Assembly: GCA_037903475.1 (NCBI GenBank)
Contig: JBAJFG010000185.1
Location: forward strand, 124,001 to 188,000
Length of the DNA: 64,000 nt
DNA from: Ancylostoma caninum
Taxonomy: Eukaryota > Nematoda > Chromadorea > Rhabditida > Ancylostomatidae
Reading direction: 5' to 3'
This document shows, piece by piece, positions 32,144 through 44,200 of this stretch; position 1 is the stretch's first letter, and each line of letters begins with the position of its first letter. Below the pieces are notes generated by a model, which was not told where the DNA came from, did not search any database, and saw nothing but the letters and a program-made list of their open reading frames with translations. A program made the translations under genes and the position numbers.

Positions 32144-32380
32144 TTTTCCTGCGCTGCTTTCCTGTTAGCAAACAGTGTTCGGTAACACTGATTTACTTGA
32201 TGCTGTTTATGCCTCATTTCATTTTTTTCTCAAGCAACAGTGAGACAATGTTATTTCAATTCTTGTTGATTTCATCTTTTTCATTGCTATAATGGTGACT
32301 TATCGTTTTCCTTGAATTTGATCTCAATTCTTCAGTAATTAGTCTTTTAAAGATGGGTACATAGAACGTATAGCACTATA
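32144..32380. other. aph-1 3' flank
   Basis: AT-rich sequence after the aph-1 stop. No standard AATAAA was pinned down close to the stop, and no other gene is visible. Confidence 0.4.
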
Positions 32381-32855
32381 TAGTAAAACTCATCTGTTTG
32401 TGTGTCTGTTGGTAATCGCTTATATCTCACGATCCAACGGACAAAGACAAACTTCGCCGCGCTTCGCATAGATGACATTGATTTTCTGCGCAGGAGGGCA
32501 CAATTCTGAGCCGAAAGGTGTAGGTTTCATGTGTGAATGTCAGTGTTATCACAAAAAAAAGGGAAAGTTTCGCATAGTGGCTAAATTCTCAGGGCTCTCT
32601 CAGTTGTCAGTGAAGTGCCTTGGAAGGGGTTATATGCCAAATTAATGTTTCTATCTATATGCGAAAACAGGGCGATTATCAAAACATGCAAATTTATTAC
32701 ATCCTTACAAGTGCTCCGACTTGCCTACGACGAGCCTCGCAACTGTATGCTTCATCCGTTTTGACGGATGGAAAGTAAAGGGACCTGAGTACCAAGGTCC
32801 CGCGAAGCGGGCAAGTGCGAGACTCGCCGGAGGCGAGTCACAGCACTTGTTCTAA
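32381..32855 (+). repeat. dispersed hairpin-ended repeat, copy 1
   Basis: It starts TAGTAAAACTCATCTG and ends with a GC-rich hairpin (GACTCGCC-GGA-GGCGAGTC) then CTAA. Inverse copies lie at 59250-59743 and partly at 61412-61533. The hairpin plus CTRR end suggests a Helitron-like element, but the 3' end is not conserved in the second copy. A foldback with ACAAGTGCT ends is nested in its last 140 bp. Confidence 0.65.
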
Positions 32856-33495
32856 AGAAATTCGATCATCAAAATGGCGTAAGTGAGGCTGTCATTAGCT
32901 GTATTTTTAATGCGCCGATCTCATCTAACAACGAGACATGGGTATCGATCCTCGTCGCAATTCGACGACAGTGCCTGTTTTTATTTAGAACGATGTGTCT
33001 GTGAATCGGCATTAGAGTCCGACGACGCAGCAGATCCACTAGTGGCTATGTTGAACTTCGACAAATCAATCTATTCAGAACGCCAGGTAATGAGAAGTCG
33101 GTGGGAGATTAAATGGAGTTTCGACGTGATTCCGAAGCCTCAAAACCTCTTTGTATATCGAGCACTCCAGTAAATGGTCAGAAGCAGAGCTACAACTCTA
33201 GTACGGATGTTTGCAACACAGTTTTGATTTTCAAATTGTTGCGAATACGATTGTAAATTCTACAAGGATCTGCGACATTTCTATCTTAGAGATTGCTCCT
33301 GAACAACGAACGTTTACAGCGCATTCACACACATACTTCACCGTATCGAGATGGCCTCTCGAAATATTGGGTTTATGCAACTCAGGGAATCCAAAAGCCG
33401 TGTTTTGCATCGGTATGCATGAATTGAAAAAAAATCGTTTTCTTGCACAGGATTTGCATCGGTTTTAGAGGCGCATGGGTTTCTCATAGTTACAG

Positions 33496-33645
33496 AGAAC
33501 TCCAAACGTACGTAGACAAGAGTCGAGGCCGCGGCGCGGCTCTCTTGGGCAGAGTCACGGGAGCTCAGCATAGTGTACGCCTGCGTCTCTGCCCAAGGGA
33601 GTCGCTCCGCGGTCTCGACTCTTGTCTACATACGTTTGGAGTTTC
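33496..33645. mobile_element. MITE (copy 2) with inverted ends
   Basis: The left end GAACTCCAAACGTACGTAGA and its inverse at the right, with arms of about 45 bp, enclose a short centre. The arms resemble the 31780-31981 element (CTCCAAA..GTA, then a GC-rich block GGCCGCGGCGCGGCT). Together they define a small family. Confidence 0.7.
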
Positions 33646-33649
33646 CCAT

Positions 33650-34530
33650 ATGTACATGTGCATGAGTTTTGCATGGACTAGTTGCTTGATGTTAAAAATG
33701 GCTTGCCATACCACTTGAAATGTAGGTTTGTAACTCGAAATATTAGATGTGAAAACTGTCTTCGTTCACGCCACGATAATTTTCATACATGCACTGCCTT
33801 CGAGGCCCATGTAATTGGCGTAACCAAAGAGCATTGCGCGTGCAGGTATTGATTCACTGATTTTGTCAGTGTATTCCCAAGGGTTTACTGTGCTCAAGCC
33901 TTTACTCATGTTCAGCATGCCCAATGAAAATCGTTCCACCACGCCGAAACGAAACGCATGAAAAATGTGTAATGGTTCGAGTAGAAACCCAAGCAGCAGC
34001 TGTGCCCAGTTGCTGATATCCTCCCCTCACTTGCTGCTATCCCTCACCAATAGAGCTAAAGGGACTAAAGCCTGAGCAGCAATTGAGGAAAGGATGGCAG
34101 CAATTGAGAACATTGCAACAAGCGTTTCTAGTCGAACTATTACACCGATCGGGCTGCGTTGGTGATGCACAGTTGTCACAGAAGGGATAGTAAGTGCCGC
34201 GAATATCCTGGTTCCCGCTTGAGTTTTTGAAGCATAAGTGATTCGAACCGCCTTGTCTGGCATTCAGCAGTGTGCTTGCAAATGTGAGAATTGGGATTCA
34301 CAAACGAAAGACGCTATTTCCAGTATGTTGGTTTTGCGCTCATCGCTGATCTAGCATCTCTTTCGTCGCTATCGCGTCGACGCATGACGAAGAGGAAAAG
34401 ATGATTTTCTGCGCGCACTTGTAGTATCAAAAACACTTCGGCATGTGATACAGGATCACCTAATCTAGAATAGTCAATTGAAATATTTTGATTAGTCGGG
34501 TTCCGCAGGAGGTTGGCTGTGCGAGTACCA
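33650..34530. other. no gene recognised
   Basis: No conserved protein or clear repeat boundary was seen on either strand. Confidence 0.4.
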
Positions 34531-34533
34531 CCA

Positions 34534-36916
34534 ACTCGTATCTAAATCTACAACCGGCTGCGAAAGGCGCGCCCCATGGACCAGCGCCAATGCGGCGCCA
34601 AATATGAATAAGGGCAGCGGAATGCGTGGCCAAAACGCGATTTCACCTACAAGAGGAAGGATTGCTTGATTTTGCTTGCAGATTCGCTTGCAAATAGCCA
34701 ACAGAAACGTCAATAAAGTGCCAGTGCTTAGTACTTTGCAATAAACGAGTGATTAAAGTGAAACATCGGGCAGAAAACGGTTTTATGGTGTGTACTGAAT
34801 AAAATGGCTGTTAAACTGACTTGGAAGGTTTCCTCCGAATGTTTCTTGTTTTCCTTATACTCCTACTACTTCTTTTTCTGCCTTCTCTTCCCTTTGACTC
34901 CCCTTTCACCGTTTTTTCCTACTTTTTTCCCTCCTGCTGTGTCTTCTTGTAGTTTCTTTCTCTACTGTTTGTTTTTTTTGTTATGTGAGGCCAAAAGGTT
35001 CTCTCGATCAAAGGAACTAGAGCTGCGAACCCTCTTTAACCACAGTGCACGCGTGGAAAACACAGTTTATTAAGCAAATGCAGAAATCAGAGAAAACTGA
35101 ACAAATAAAAAAAAAACAACGACGGTGGCGGAGAGATCCTGATGCGGTCGAGGGTGATGGCTTCCGGCGTCGAGGACTGGACCGCCGTCAGGACGGAAGG
35201 GGAATCCTATAATGAATAGTCTCTCTGGAAAAAGATCGGGTCCCGCACCCGTTTGGCGCCTTCGCGCCTGATCACTTCCGTGATCTGCGGGGCCAACCTT
35301 CTCTTGACCTTATAGCGCCCTCCTTTTTACGGGCGGTTTGCCTGACAGTTACCTTTTCTTCTCATCATGTTTTCCCTGTTCCTTTTGCATTCTACTGCTT
35401 CGTTTTTGTTTCTCTTTCTCGTCTGAGCTTCCTATCAGTAGTTTTTCTTTCTTGTTTCTCTTGTACATCACAATTTGCCAGATAGTATGATGTTTGACGA
35501 GGAAAATGCGGCTCAATGTGCAGATTGGCTTTGACGTGATCATGCTCCATGTCGGATCTGGATACATGCTGCATGCAGCAGGGTCGTTGTGAACAAAATC
35601 TACTTGGCTTGTGAGAAAGGTTGCTATTCGTACTTCGTCAGAAATGGCTGAACTCGTCGGAGGTCTGAAGTCTTAATCTACTCAAGAAACTCCCTAGTTT
35701 AAAATGTTTTACCATGAATCATTCTTGAAACAAATTGATAGTCGGTTGTACAAGTGTATTGTCGATTCCATCTTTGATTGGATTCATATTGCACCATTTT
35801 ATGATTCGCTTCATTCACGTATAATTCGACTCAAGAGCATAAGCACGAAATGGCGGGCGGGCTCTTAGTTACCCATGGCGTCTGACACAAGCGAGCGCGC
35901 TCCACCGTTATTGCAGGCATTAGAACAGCATCGCAGTGCCTTTCTTTTGGTGTCGTGATGGTCATGACCAAGTGATAGAATTGTTTCACTTCCTCAATTT
36001 TCTACAAGCTGTAAAATCTTTCGATTTTCTAGGATTCTGCGTGTATTTGCGAAGGTCCCACTGATCGACGAATGCATACAACTATTTAATGAAATGCAAG
36101 CGGCTTAAATAAAGTAACTGAAAACGTCTCAACATCCCTATGTTTCGAAGAATCTCTCCGTTATGACTACTCACACTTCACCCTAGACTTCATTTTCCTT
36201 CCTGAATCCTTAATTTCACCATTTCTTGTATGAAGCGAAGGTCTTGAAGTTCCGTGACAGTCCAGAGATAGTTCTGCGCAAGAGAATATTTGCTGCAGCC
36301 GATCCATACAGCAGACCGTCTCGGGTATCTAGGTGCCCCCTTCCGGAGAATATGAAATAAAGTGGAGAAGGAGAAGGAAAAACTACTGATAGGTAAGAAG
36401 AGAAAACGAGAGCGAAGCAGTAGCATGCAAAAGAAACAAAGAAAACATGACGAGAAGAAAAAGAAACAAAAAAAAAACAAACAATAGAGAAAGAAACTAC
36501 AAGAAGACACAATAGGAGGGGAAAAAGTAGGAAAAAACGGTGAAAGGGGAGTCAAAGGAAAGAGAAGGCAGAAAAAGAAGTAGTAGGAGTATAAGGAAAA
36601 CAAGAAACATTCGGAGGAAACCTTTCAAGTCAGTTTAACAGCCATTTTATTCAGTACACACCATAAAACCGTTTTCTGCCCGATGTTTCGCTTTAATCAC
36701 TCGTTTAATTGCAAAGTACTAAGCACTGGCACTTTATTGACGTTTCTGTTGGCTATTTGCAAGCGAATCTGCAAGCAAAATCAAGCAATCCTTCCTCTTG
36801 TAGGTGAAATCGCGTTTTGGCCACGCATTCCGCTGCCCTTATTCATATTTGGCGCCGCATTGGCGCTGGTCCATGGGGCGCGCCTTTCGCAGCCGGTTGT
36901 AGATTTAGATACGAGT
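34534..36916. repeat. large inverted repeat (palindrome with ~0.9-kb spacer)
   Basis: Arm 1 (34534-34983 continued at 35352 to about 35450) is the reverse complement of arm 2 (about 36385-36916). The arms share ..GTAGATTTAGATACGAGT at the outer edges and ACTACTGATAG at the inner edges. The same pair of short reading frames appears on opposite strands. One shared frame has a hydrophobic start but matches no family I know. Arms are close but not identical. Arm 1 is split by a solo LTR. Confidence 0.85.
34984..35347. mobile_element. solo LTR in arm 1 of the inverted repeat
   Basis: A 364-bp segment starts TGTGAGGC and ends GCCTGACA, flanked by GTTA at 34980-34983 and 35348-35351. The unsplit arm 2 shows the site without the insertion, which fixes the boundaries independently. 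It is unlike the LTRs of elements A and B. A TTTATTAAGC stretch gives AATAAA on the minus strand, hinting at minus orientation. Confidence 0.82.
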
Positions 36917-36959
36917 GTGCACCACATGCAACGTATAGTTCATTCAATTGGTGAGTATT

Positions 36960-37160
36960 GGGTGAAGGACCACTAGTCGATCAATCGATAACGGCTGTGC
37001 AGTAGGGGTGTCATATTCGTGACCATGTAGTGGAAAACTCCTGGGTACGGTCTCGCCAAACCCGCAGCACAAGTTGCGATGAATCAATAAAATCAATAAC
37101 CAAGCGATGCAAAGTGGCCTTCAGATTCGTGATCAGCGTGATGGATGCAAGCGGTCTGCC
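36960..37160 (-). repeat. degenerate tandem-repeat fragment
   Basis: Contains TCGATCAATCGAT.., GATGAATCAATAAAATCAAT and ATGCAAAGTGGCC, all motifs of the ~94-bp units at 58805-59215 and, inverted, at 30720-31190. Confidence 0.5.
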
Positions 37161-37199
37161 ACAAAAACGCTTGATATGATCAACGGCCTACAGGTTTCT

Positions 37200-38226
37200 G
37201 CACAAAGGTCGCCCAAAATTCGTTTTCGAGAGCTGTCTCAAATTCCATTTTTGCTGGGAAACGCTCCCTAGCCACCATGATCTATAGGAAATTTGCCATA
37301 TGGCTGCCAGCTCTCCCAACTCCAAAAGTTCATTACGCAAGAAAAAAATCGTCAAACATGACGATATAAGAACAGAGTTCTAACTATTCTTCGTCTCGCA
37401 GTTCTCCGAGTTCTGAGCGCACAACGTCATGGAGCTGCTCACACGATCAGTCAATAACTTCAACTAGGTAAGAAATTTATTCTGTGAAAAAACCTTTATA
37501 AACAGTATTAAAGGGTGCTGGAGAAAGATGGCGGCTCTGTTTATAAACGATGCACTTCGTCGCACAAAAGCAATAAAAAGAACAAAATACATGCAAGGTA
37601 AAAATAGATAGCTGGATAGTGGTGCTGTGACTAACACAGATGGGGAGTGTATGAATGCCTCGGAAATATTGCATTATAACAATTCCAACTGCTAAATAAA
37701 TGATGATAAAGGTCGAGAGAAAGGGTATCATTGAAGTATATGGGAAAGGGAAAGGGAAAACGCCTGTGTATGCACAGATGTACTACGAAGGAAGGCAACA
37801 CCAGTAAGAACAAGCGGACCACTCTAGGCAAAGTGAACGGAAACACTAGCAACTACTACCCGAACGAATGTTTCTATTGGAAAGCATAGAATTTTCACTT
37901 CAATTTCACTTCAATGAAACCAAATCATCTGGCAAAAGAGTGAAATATGTAAACAACATAGCATAAACAACAAAAACGTAACCAGTCATTGTACTACACT
38001 TTTCGAGCGCCAAAATCCATAATTTTCTCAAGCTCTTTCACGACAGCTGGGGGCTATGTATGTAGTTGCCGTTTCCCTTTTACAAAAGACATCCATGTGA
38101 TCGAACTTAGGAAATGACGTTCAAAGTTGCAAAAAGGCGTTCTAGCATTGACCGGTATATGTCAGCTGGGCTTCACTTATATAATACTCTGAGAACTGTT
38201 TGCGAGAGTTTTACACCACGCCAACA
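37200..38226. other. intergenic, between aph-1 side repeats and the tat-5 3' end
   Basis: No conserved protein or clear repeat was seen. It includes the tat-5 3' flank. Confidence 0.4.
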
Positions 38227-41200
38227 TCAGTTCACTTTTGCATAAGAAGGTGGAGAGAACTTCCTCCTTAAAGCCTTCACAACGTACAAGGGCAGACACG
38301 AAACAAGAGTAATAAGCGTTGTTTTAATTATGAACATCCACGAAAGTACGAACTGGCGATCGAAGTACTGATCCAGGACAATCAGCGATACTGCATAGAG
38401 ACCTAGCGATAAGGCCTGAAAGAAGCAAGGCCAGAACTATGTGAAAAAGGAATCCGAAAATAACGAAAAGTTATAATCGGTAAGGAAGTAAGTTAAGTAA
38501 TGTAATAAAAAATGAGACTGATTTGGAAATACCTACTTGAGCCAGTAGCATAGCCCAATGCCAGGTATGGATTGTCATTGCTACCATGATGAGCTCAGTA
38601 ACAATAAGAGCGGAGAAGGAGATGGAAACAACGTGGATGAAATCTGCATCGAATACCAACAGCGCTCCATACATTATTACAGCACCTGAAGGAAAAGTTG
38701 AGAGAAGGTCACCCAGACTTTACCCTAAACGTACCTTGATACAGACTGATCATGACCCATATACAGAAGGTTTTATAGGATAACGACCGCCCTTTTCCGA
38801 GTTCCTTGTACAGTTCTGGGTAAGTGAGAGCGTTACTGGCGGTAACATCACGATCAACAACTAGTGAGAAAACCGGTAGCATGGTGTATGCAGTAGAGTA
38901 ACTGAACAAGTTTAAATCAATGCCAATTCGGTTGTGATACATATATTGGCTAAAAATGCATTGAAAACATACGCAACCATCAGGACTCCTTGGTAGAGCG
39001 AAACGGAAGCGAAGTAAAATACACACGAGAATATAGCTTGCATTGTAGAAATAATGAGACCACTATAAAGTTATTTTACAGTAACGCCATCTCACTTAAC
39101 AACTGCACTTCTTACCGATGCATCACAAATTGAGAAAGCGCACATGATCTCTTGTAGCAAAACCGGCCGTGCACCAGAAGGAGTCGACAAACGTGCGAAA
39201 ATTGAGTGATCGAAAAATCAGCTGCCAGAGAAGCTTGCTTCCCTAAGATGATATCATGATTTGTATGAGTACTATCGACAAAGCATTTGGAGCAAAATGA
39301 TTACCCACCCTCATTGGCATCAATTCCAATACCAGCATGAGCGGCTTGTATCATGCTCACATCATTTCCACCGTCACCTATGGCAGCGACTCGAAGAGGT
39401 GCGCGATACTTACGCAGAAGCTGAACGATCTGCGCTTTCTGTTCGGGTGAACATCGACAACAGACGACCGCTGTACATGAACAAACCAACTCAGCAACCT
39501 AAACGAAAAGATAGCAGTTACAGCATGGAAGGCACTTCAGCTTGAATTGAAGTACCTCAGCTTCATAATACTGGATACAAATTTTCAGAGCTGATCCTTG
39601 CATTACGAGAGCTACATCGCTCTTCCTTGAAATAATTAACATGATCGGAGCAAAATTAAAGGAAAAAAAAGCAATAGATGCTCATACAACCTTCTCAACG
39701 CATTTAGTTCGTTGTGCGCTTCCAATCTACTCTGGACCGGTCCAAAAACATGAACATTGTCCGTTCTGGAGAAGAGCCCACTTGATTTGGCGATGCAAAT
39801 AGCTGTCTCCAATTTATCACCAGTGAGCATCCAAATTTTAATTCCCGCATTACGGAGGAGTTCGAGTGAGGTGGTCACTTGATCCTGAGAACGAAGTTAT
39901 GAAGCTAACTCACAAGCAAAAATAGCGATCAGGACTTTGCAGCTTTTACCCACCTGCAATCTGTCCTCAACTCCAGTAAGGCAAAGAAGCTGTAGATCTT
40001 TCTCAAGCATGCGATTAACACAGTTCTGCATATTCTGAGATCTATCCGTGATCGACATTTTGGCGGTATGGTAGGCACGATCGAAAGCTTCCAGTTCAGC
40101 AGGAGATAATGAACGTTTCGCAACAACCAGAGTACGAAGTCCTAATCGCAGAATTGAATTTGAAATTCGTTTGGAGATGACATAAAAATGAAATACGAAC
40201 CTTCACGAGCCATGTTACTGCACTCTTCTTCAAGCCAGTCGTTGTATTGAACCATGCCAGCCATGACAGTGTCAGCCCCTTTCATTAACAAGGAGATCTC
40301 GTCCGTGGTTTCATCCTTTGAAGATGATGAAAATAAGAGCGAAAATACACCAACGCTCATGTATTTCCTTAGTCAGTGAAGTTGTTGGAACTATTTTACT
40401 GGCCGACGTTTGGGCTGATTCCCTTCGTAATGCTCGCTAACGACTGTTTGACGGAATCATTCGATGTTAAAGTAATTTATACCGATGCACGAGTCTGTCA
40501 TGCTAGCGGTGTTTGAGTTTCTTAAACAACACCAGAAAAGCATAAAAATGCATTTCAATAGCGCATATCATGAGAGCTAAGTCATAATGTTGAAAGACAG
40601 TTGAGTTTGAAAGTTTAAAAAATGCATGTGTTTCATGTACCTTCACAACAATTCCCATCCGTTTTGTTTCACTCGTAAATGGAAAGATATGAAGAATCTA
40701 GAAGGAAAAAATAATAGAAAATTGAAAAGAAAATTACATGAGAAAAAATTAAAACCGCACAAAATTCGACCTGGAACGTTTTAGTTTGTCCTATGCCAAG
40801 CTGAAGTTGTATAGAATGTAGATCACGTTGAGCCAGTCGTACACCTACGGTTTCCGTCCATTTGACAAGAGCAACCTGTAAGGACGTCGAGCCAAGAAGG
40901 CTGGTAGTAGCAGAATATTTCGTGGGACTCGAAATGGACATAACACATATTTACCTCATCAGGGCTGGCCGCTTGGTAAGACACCGTACCACCTTCGGTT
41001 ATGGGGGTGACGTTATGACACAGCGCAATTGCTTCCACCGCTGTTTGCAGCTTAGCAGAGAACGAATGCCTGAAAAATTTTTTATGCGAATGTCATGCAA
41101 GCAGCTTCGTCTGATCATATTCAATATGTTCTTGCGCAAACATTTACATATACCATAAGAAGAGTAGTTCACTCTTGTGCCACATGCTTACCTTCTCTAC

Positions 41201-44200
41201 CACAATCAATCAGCGGGTGGACGCAAAAATTGGTGAGGGGGTAGGGGTTGGGAAAGGGTGGCAGGTCGCGTGAAAAAGTGGGGGTCACCACCATTTCGGG
41301 AAAAAAAGATGGAGAATAAAATTGACAAAGTATTAACTTTAATATTGGATGACTAATAAATATCATTTGCAAAATAACAGATAAACAGTCGAAACTAAAT
41401 CGGTTGCGGTTCTAGTTGTTTTATGAGGTAGTTTCGAAAGTTCGGGGACCCTTTCTCCGAAAAGGAAGGGTAGGGGTGGGGGGAGGGGAGAAGAGTACGT
41501 CCGCTGTCAATAAATCTGCGTCTTGAGGTATTACCTGACCAAGAGAATGCCAATTTGGCTTTAATAGGGAATGCAATAAGACGTCGATCCGCACGGTACA
41601 AAACTAACTGAAAGCTCAAAGCGATACCTTGCGAGTCGACCAGAATAGGCGCTAGCAACATGTTGACCGACTTCCTCGAATGCATCCGAACTGAACGCAA
41701 CTGTTCCCAAGTGGATCTGAAAATAGTGCGACGCTTGAAGACGCAAACTGCAGAAATCTACAGCATACACACCTTTTTGAAATGCATTTCGTTCTTCGTC
41801 AATGTTCCGGTCTTGTCCGAAAGAAGGAAGGAGATTCTGCCAAGCTCTTCAGGAATGGTCGAGGAACGTACTACAGTTTCCGGGATCTGCTTGTCTCGCC
41901 CAATTTGCCAAGCGTAAAATAACTGAAAAGAAGATCTTCACTATAGAACAAACGTTTCTTTAGTTTAAACACAATAGTTTGTTTGTGAACACCTTTAGGC
42001 TCAGAATTCATACTAAGATTTGATATTAGTTTCAGCCAAACAACAAAAATAATTGAACAAATCATATTACCTTAGCCATGTCTAGATTAACTCGTAGTGA
42101 GATTGGAATGATATACGAGAACAATAACACGAAACGCATCAAGTAGCGATACCAGTTGGCATCTATTCCTTTCATGACAACCATAACAGAAGCGAGTACC
42201 ATCACGAATACAAACAACAGCTTTGTTAAGTTGTTGACCTTAAAGTATAAGTGGACATTAAACGGCACATCATTTAATTGTAAACGAATATCTCTCGATA
42301 CCTCAAGATCTAGCAGGCCAACTTTGCTTTCTGGTAGCGTTGTGTTCATAACAGACCGAGTTTCTCTTCCGGTGTAAACAACTATTCCAGCAGCAGTGCC
42401 ACTGGCTAAAACTGTGTTCGCCCACAGAACATTCTCAACATTTAAAGACCCTTCCTGCACTTGATCATCCGTGGTCACCTAAATAAAAAACTATAAAACG
42501 TTGTACTTGAGCACAACAAGACATATTTGCATCAAAACAGCACAAAAAAAATTCTACATGTACGTCTGCCGTTCTTTCTCCAGCTTTTTTTCCCTTGAAA
42601 TAGATGTGGTTCTCCTCATGAACTTGAGCTACCAAACCAAACAAACATTACCACTCGACTTTCTTCTCGCTCCTTTTTGATTATGGAAATCGGTATCTCG
42701 CCCATTCTCCCCATATGGATATTCTTCAACTTTATGGAAAAAGCGTGTGGATAACCGTATTCTTGTTCGTCACAATACACTCCGCAAGAAGGTACACACT
42801 AGAGTTTTGACCGAATCGAATAAAATTCGAATATTTATTCGAATGTTCGAATATTCGAAAATTCGGAGGTTCCGAAAAATTTGAAAATTCGAATATTTGG
42901 AATTGTTTCGCTTTGCAACTGTTATTTCAGTTCCATTTTCTCGCTGAAGAAGCATTCCGATTGAAACCCTAGTCCAATTTCTCATTTCAACCTCAATTTT
43001 CCTAAAAACCTGCTCGTATCTTTGCACGCATTCGAAAGCCACCAACAGCATTTGAAAGCTTTGAAACTGCAACCTACGAGGTATACGACATTAAGGACGA
43101 AGATCTCTCCGGTGAAACCTACGTATGTACTTTTCTATACATTTGAGAAACCAGCAGTTTCAACTAAACTTCTGATTAATCAAGCCTTTCATCCAGAACT
43201 ATGTAAGTGAAGCAAGTAAACTGCAAATTGTAATAATAATTTTACACAGCATTCTTCCCTAAATTTAGCTGATTTCCGACTACTGCTTCGTTTAAACTCT
43301 TTCTAAATACATAACCGTTATTTATGGAATTAAAAGATCACACAAAATCTTGAGATCCTCTTAATCCTTTCTTCCCAAGCATACTTCGACTTCTTGTTAT
43401 AGAAGTTTTGTGGGTTTTGACGTTCAACGTACAAACATGCAGTTGGTAAACAGAAGTAATAATGAGGAACGGGGTAACACGCAGTGTTTTTTTTTATATC
43501 GCTGACGCTTTTTTGTTGATAGCTGGAAACTCATTCATGATCAAGGTAACTGAACCACTGTACCCAACATTATTTTTACCGCGTCAAAATCTCTACATTC
43601 ACTACCATGGCACGTTTTGTTAAACTTCAACACGGAGATATTAAAGCGAAAGCCTTCTCACGGACGAAGGGTTTCATCCACTTTACGATCCTTTAAAGGC
43701 AGCACCCACGAAAATCTTTGTCACTCAGGTTTTAGAGAAATCTTGGGTTTCTGACTATGTGGAGCATGAATAATGTCGTCAATTTTGTCAGAACTCATGT
43801 TAAAATGGTTTTTGGATGCTACCAATTTGCTGCATTACAGCAATTCAGCCGAGTTACGCTGGTGGAGTAGATCAAGGAAGTCGATGACGCTGTCTTGATT
43901 GTCTTTTCTTGGCGCAACTAGATAATTGACTAATTTTCCAGCTTTCCTGGAGGAGAAAAAGCACAAACAAAAGGGAAATAGAATGTTCACCACAGAGACA
44001 TGCCTTAAGAAAAGAAACACAACTTAAAGATCTAATAACAAGTAAAAGAACGTAAATAGGGGAATCAGATCATCATAATGTAAAACCTCTGGAAATGAGC
44101 ATGGAAAGCAAACGTTATCTTAGGAAAACTTCGTGACTGCGGCAGAGATCAGCTGACTCGGATCGCGCCAAATCTCACCCTGCGGATACCCGGATACCAA

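Noticed and set aside
36190..36976. Leu/Phe/Ser-rich membrane protein genes
   Set aside because: Low-complexity frames in pyrimidine-rich sequence of the inverted-repeat arms, mirrored on both arms, with no family match or splice support.
41200..41520. A hAT-like MITE in a tat-5 intron
   Set aside because: CAGCGG-type ends are present but the flanking octamers do not match, so the boundaries cannot be supported.
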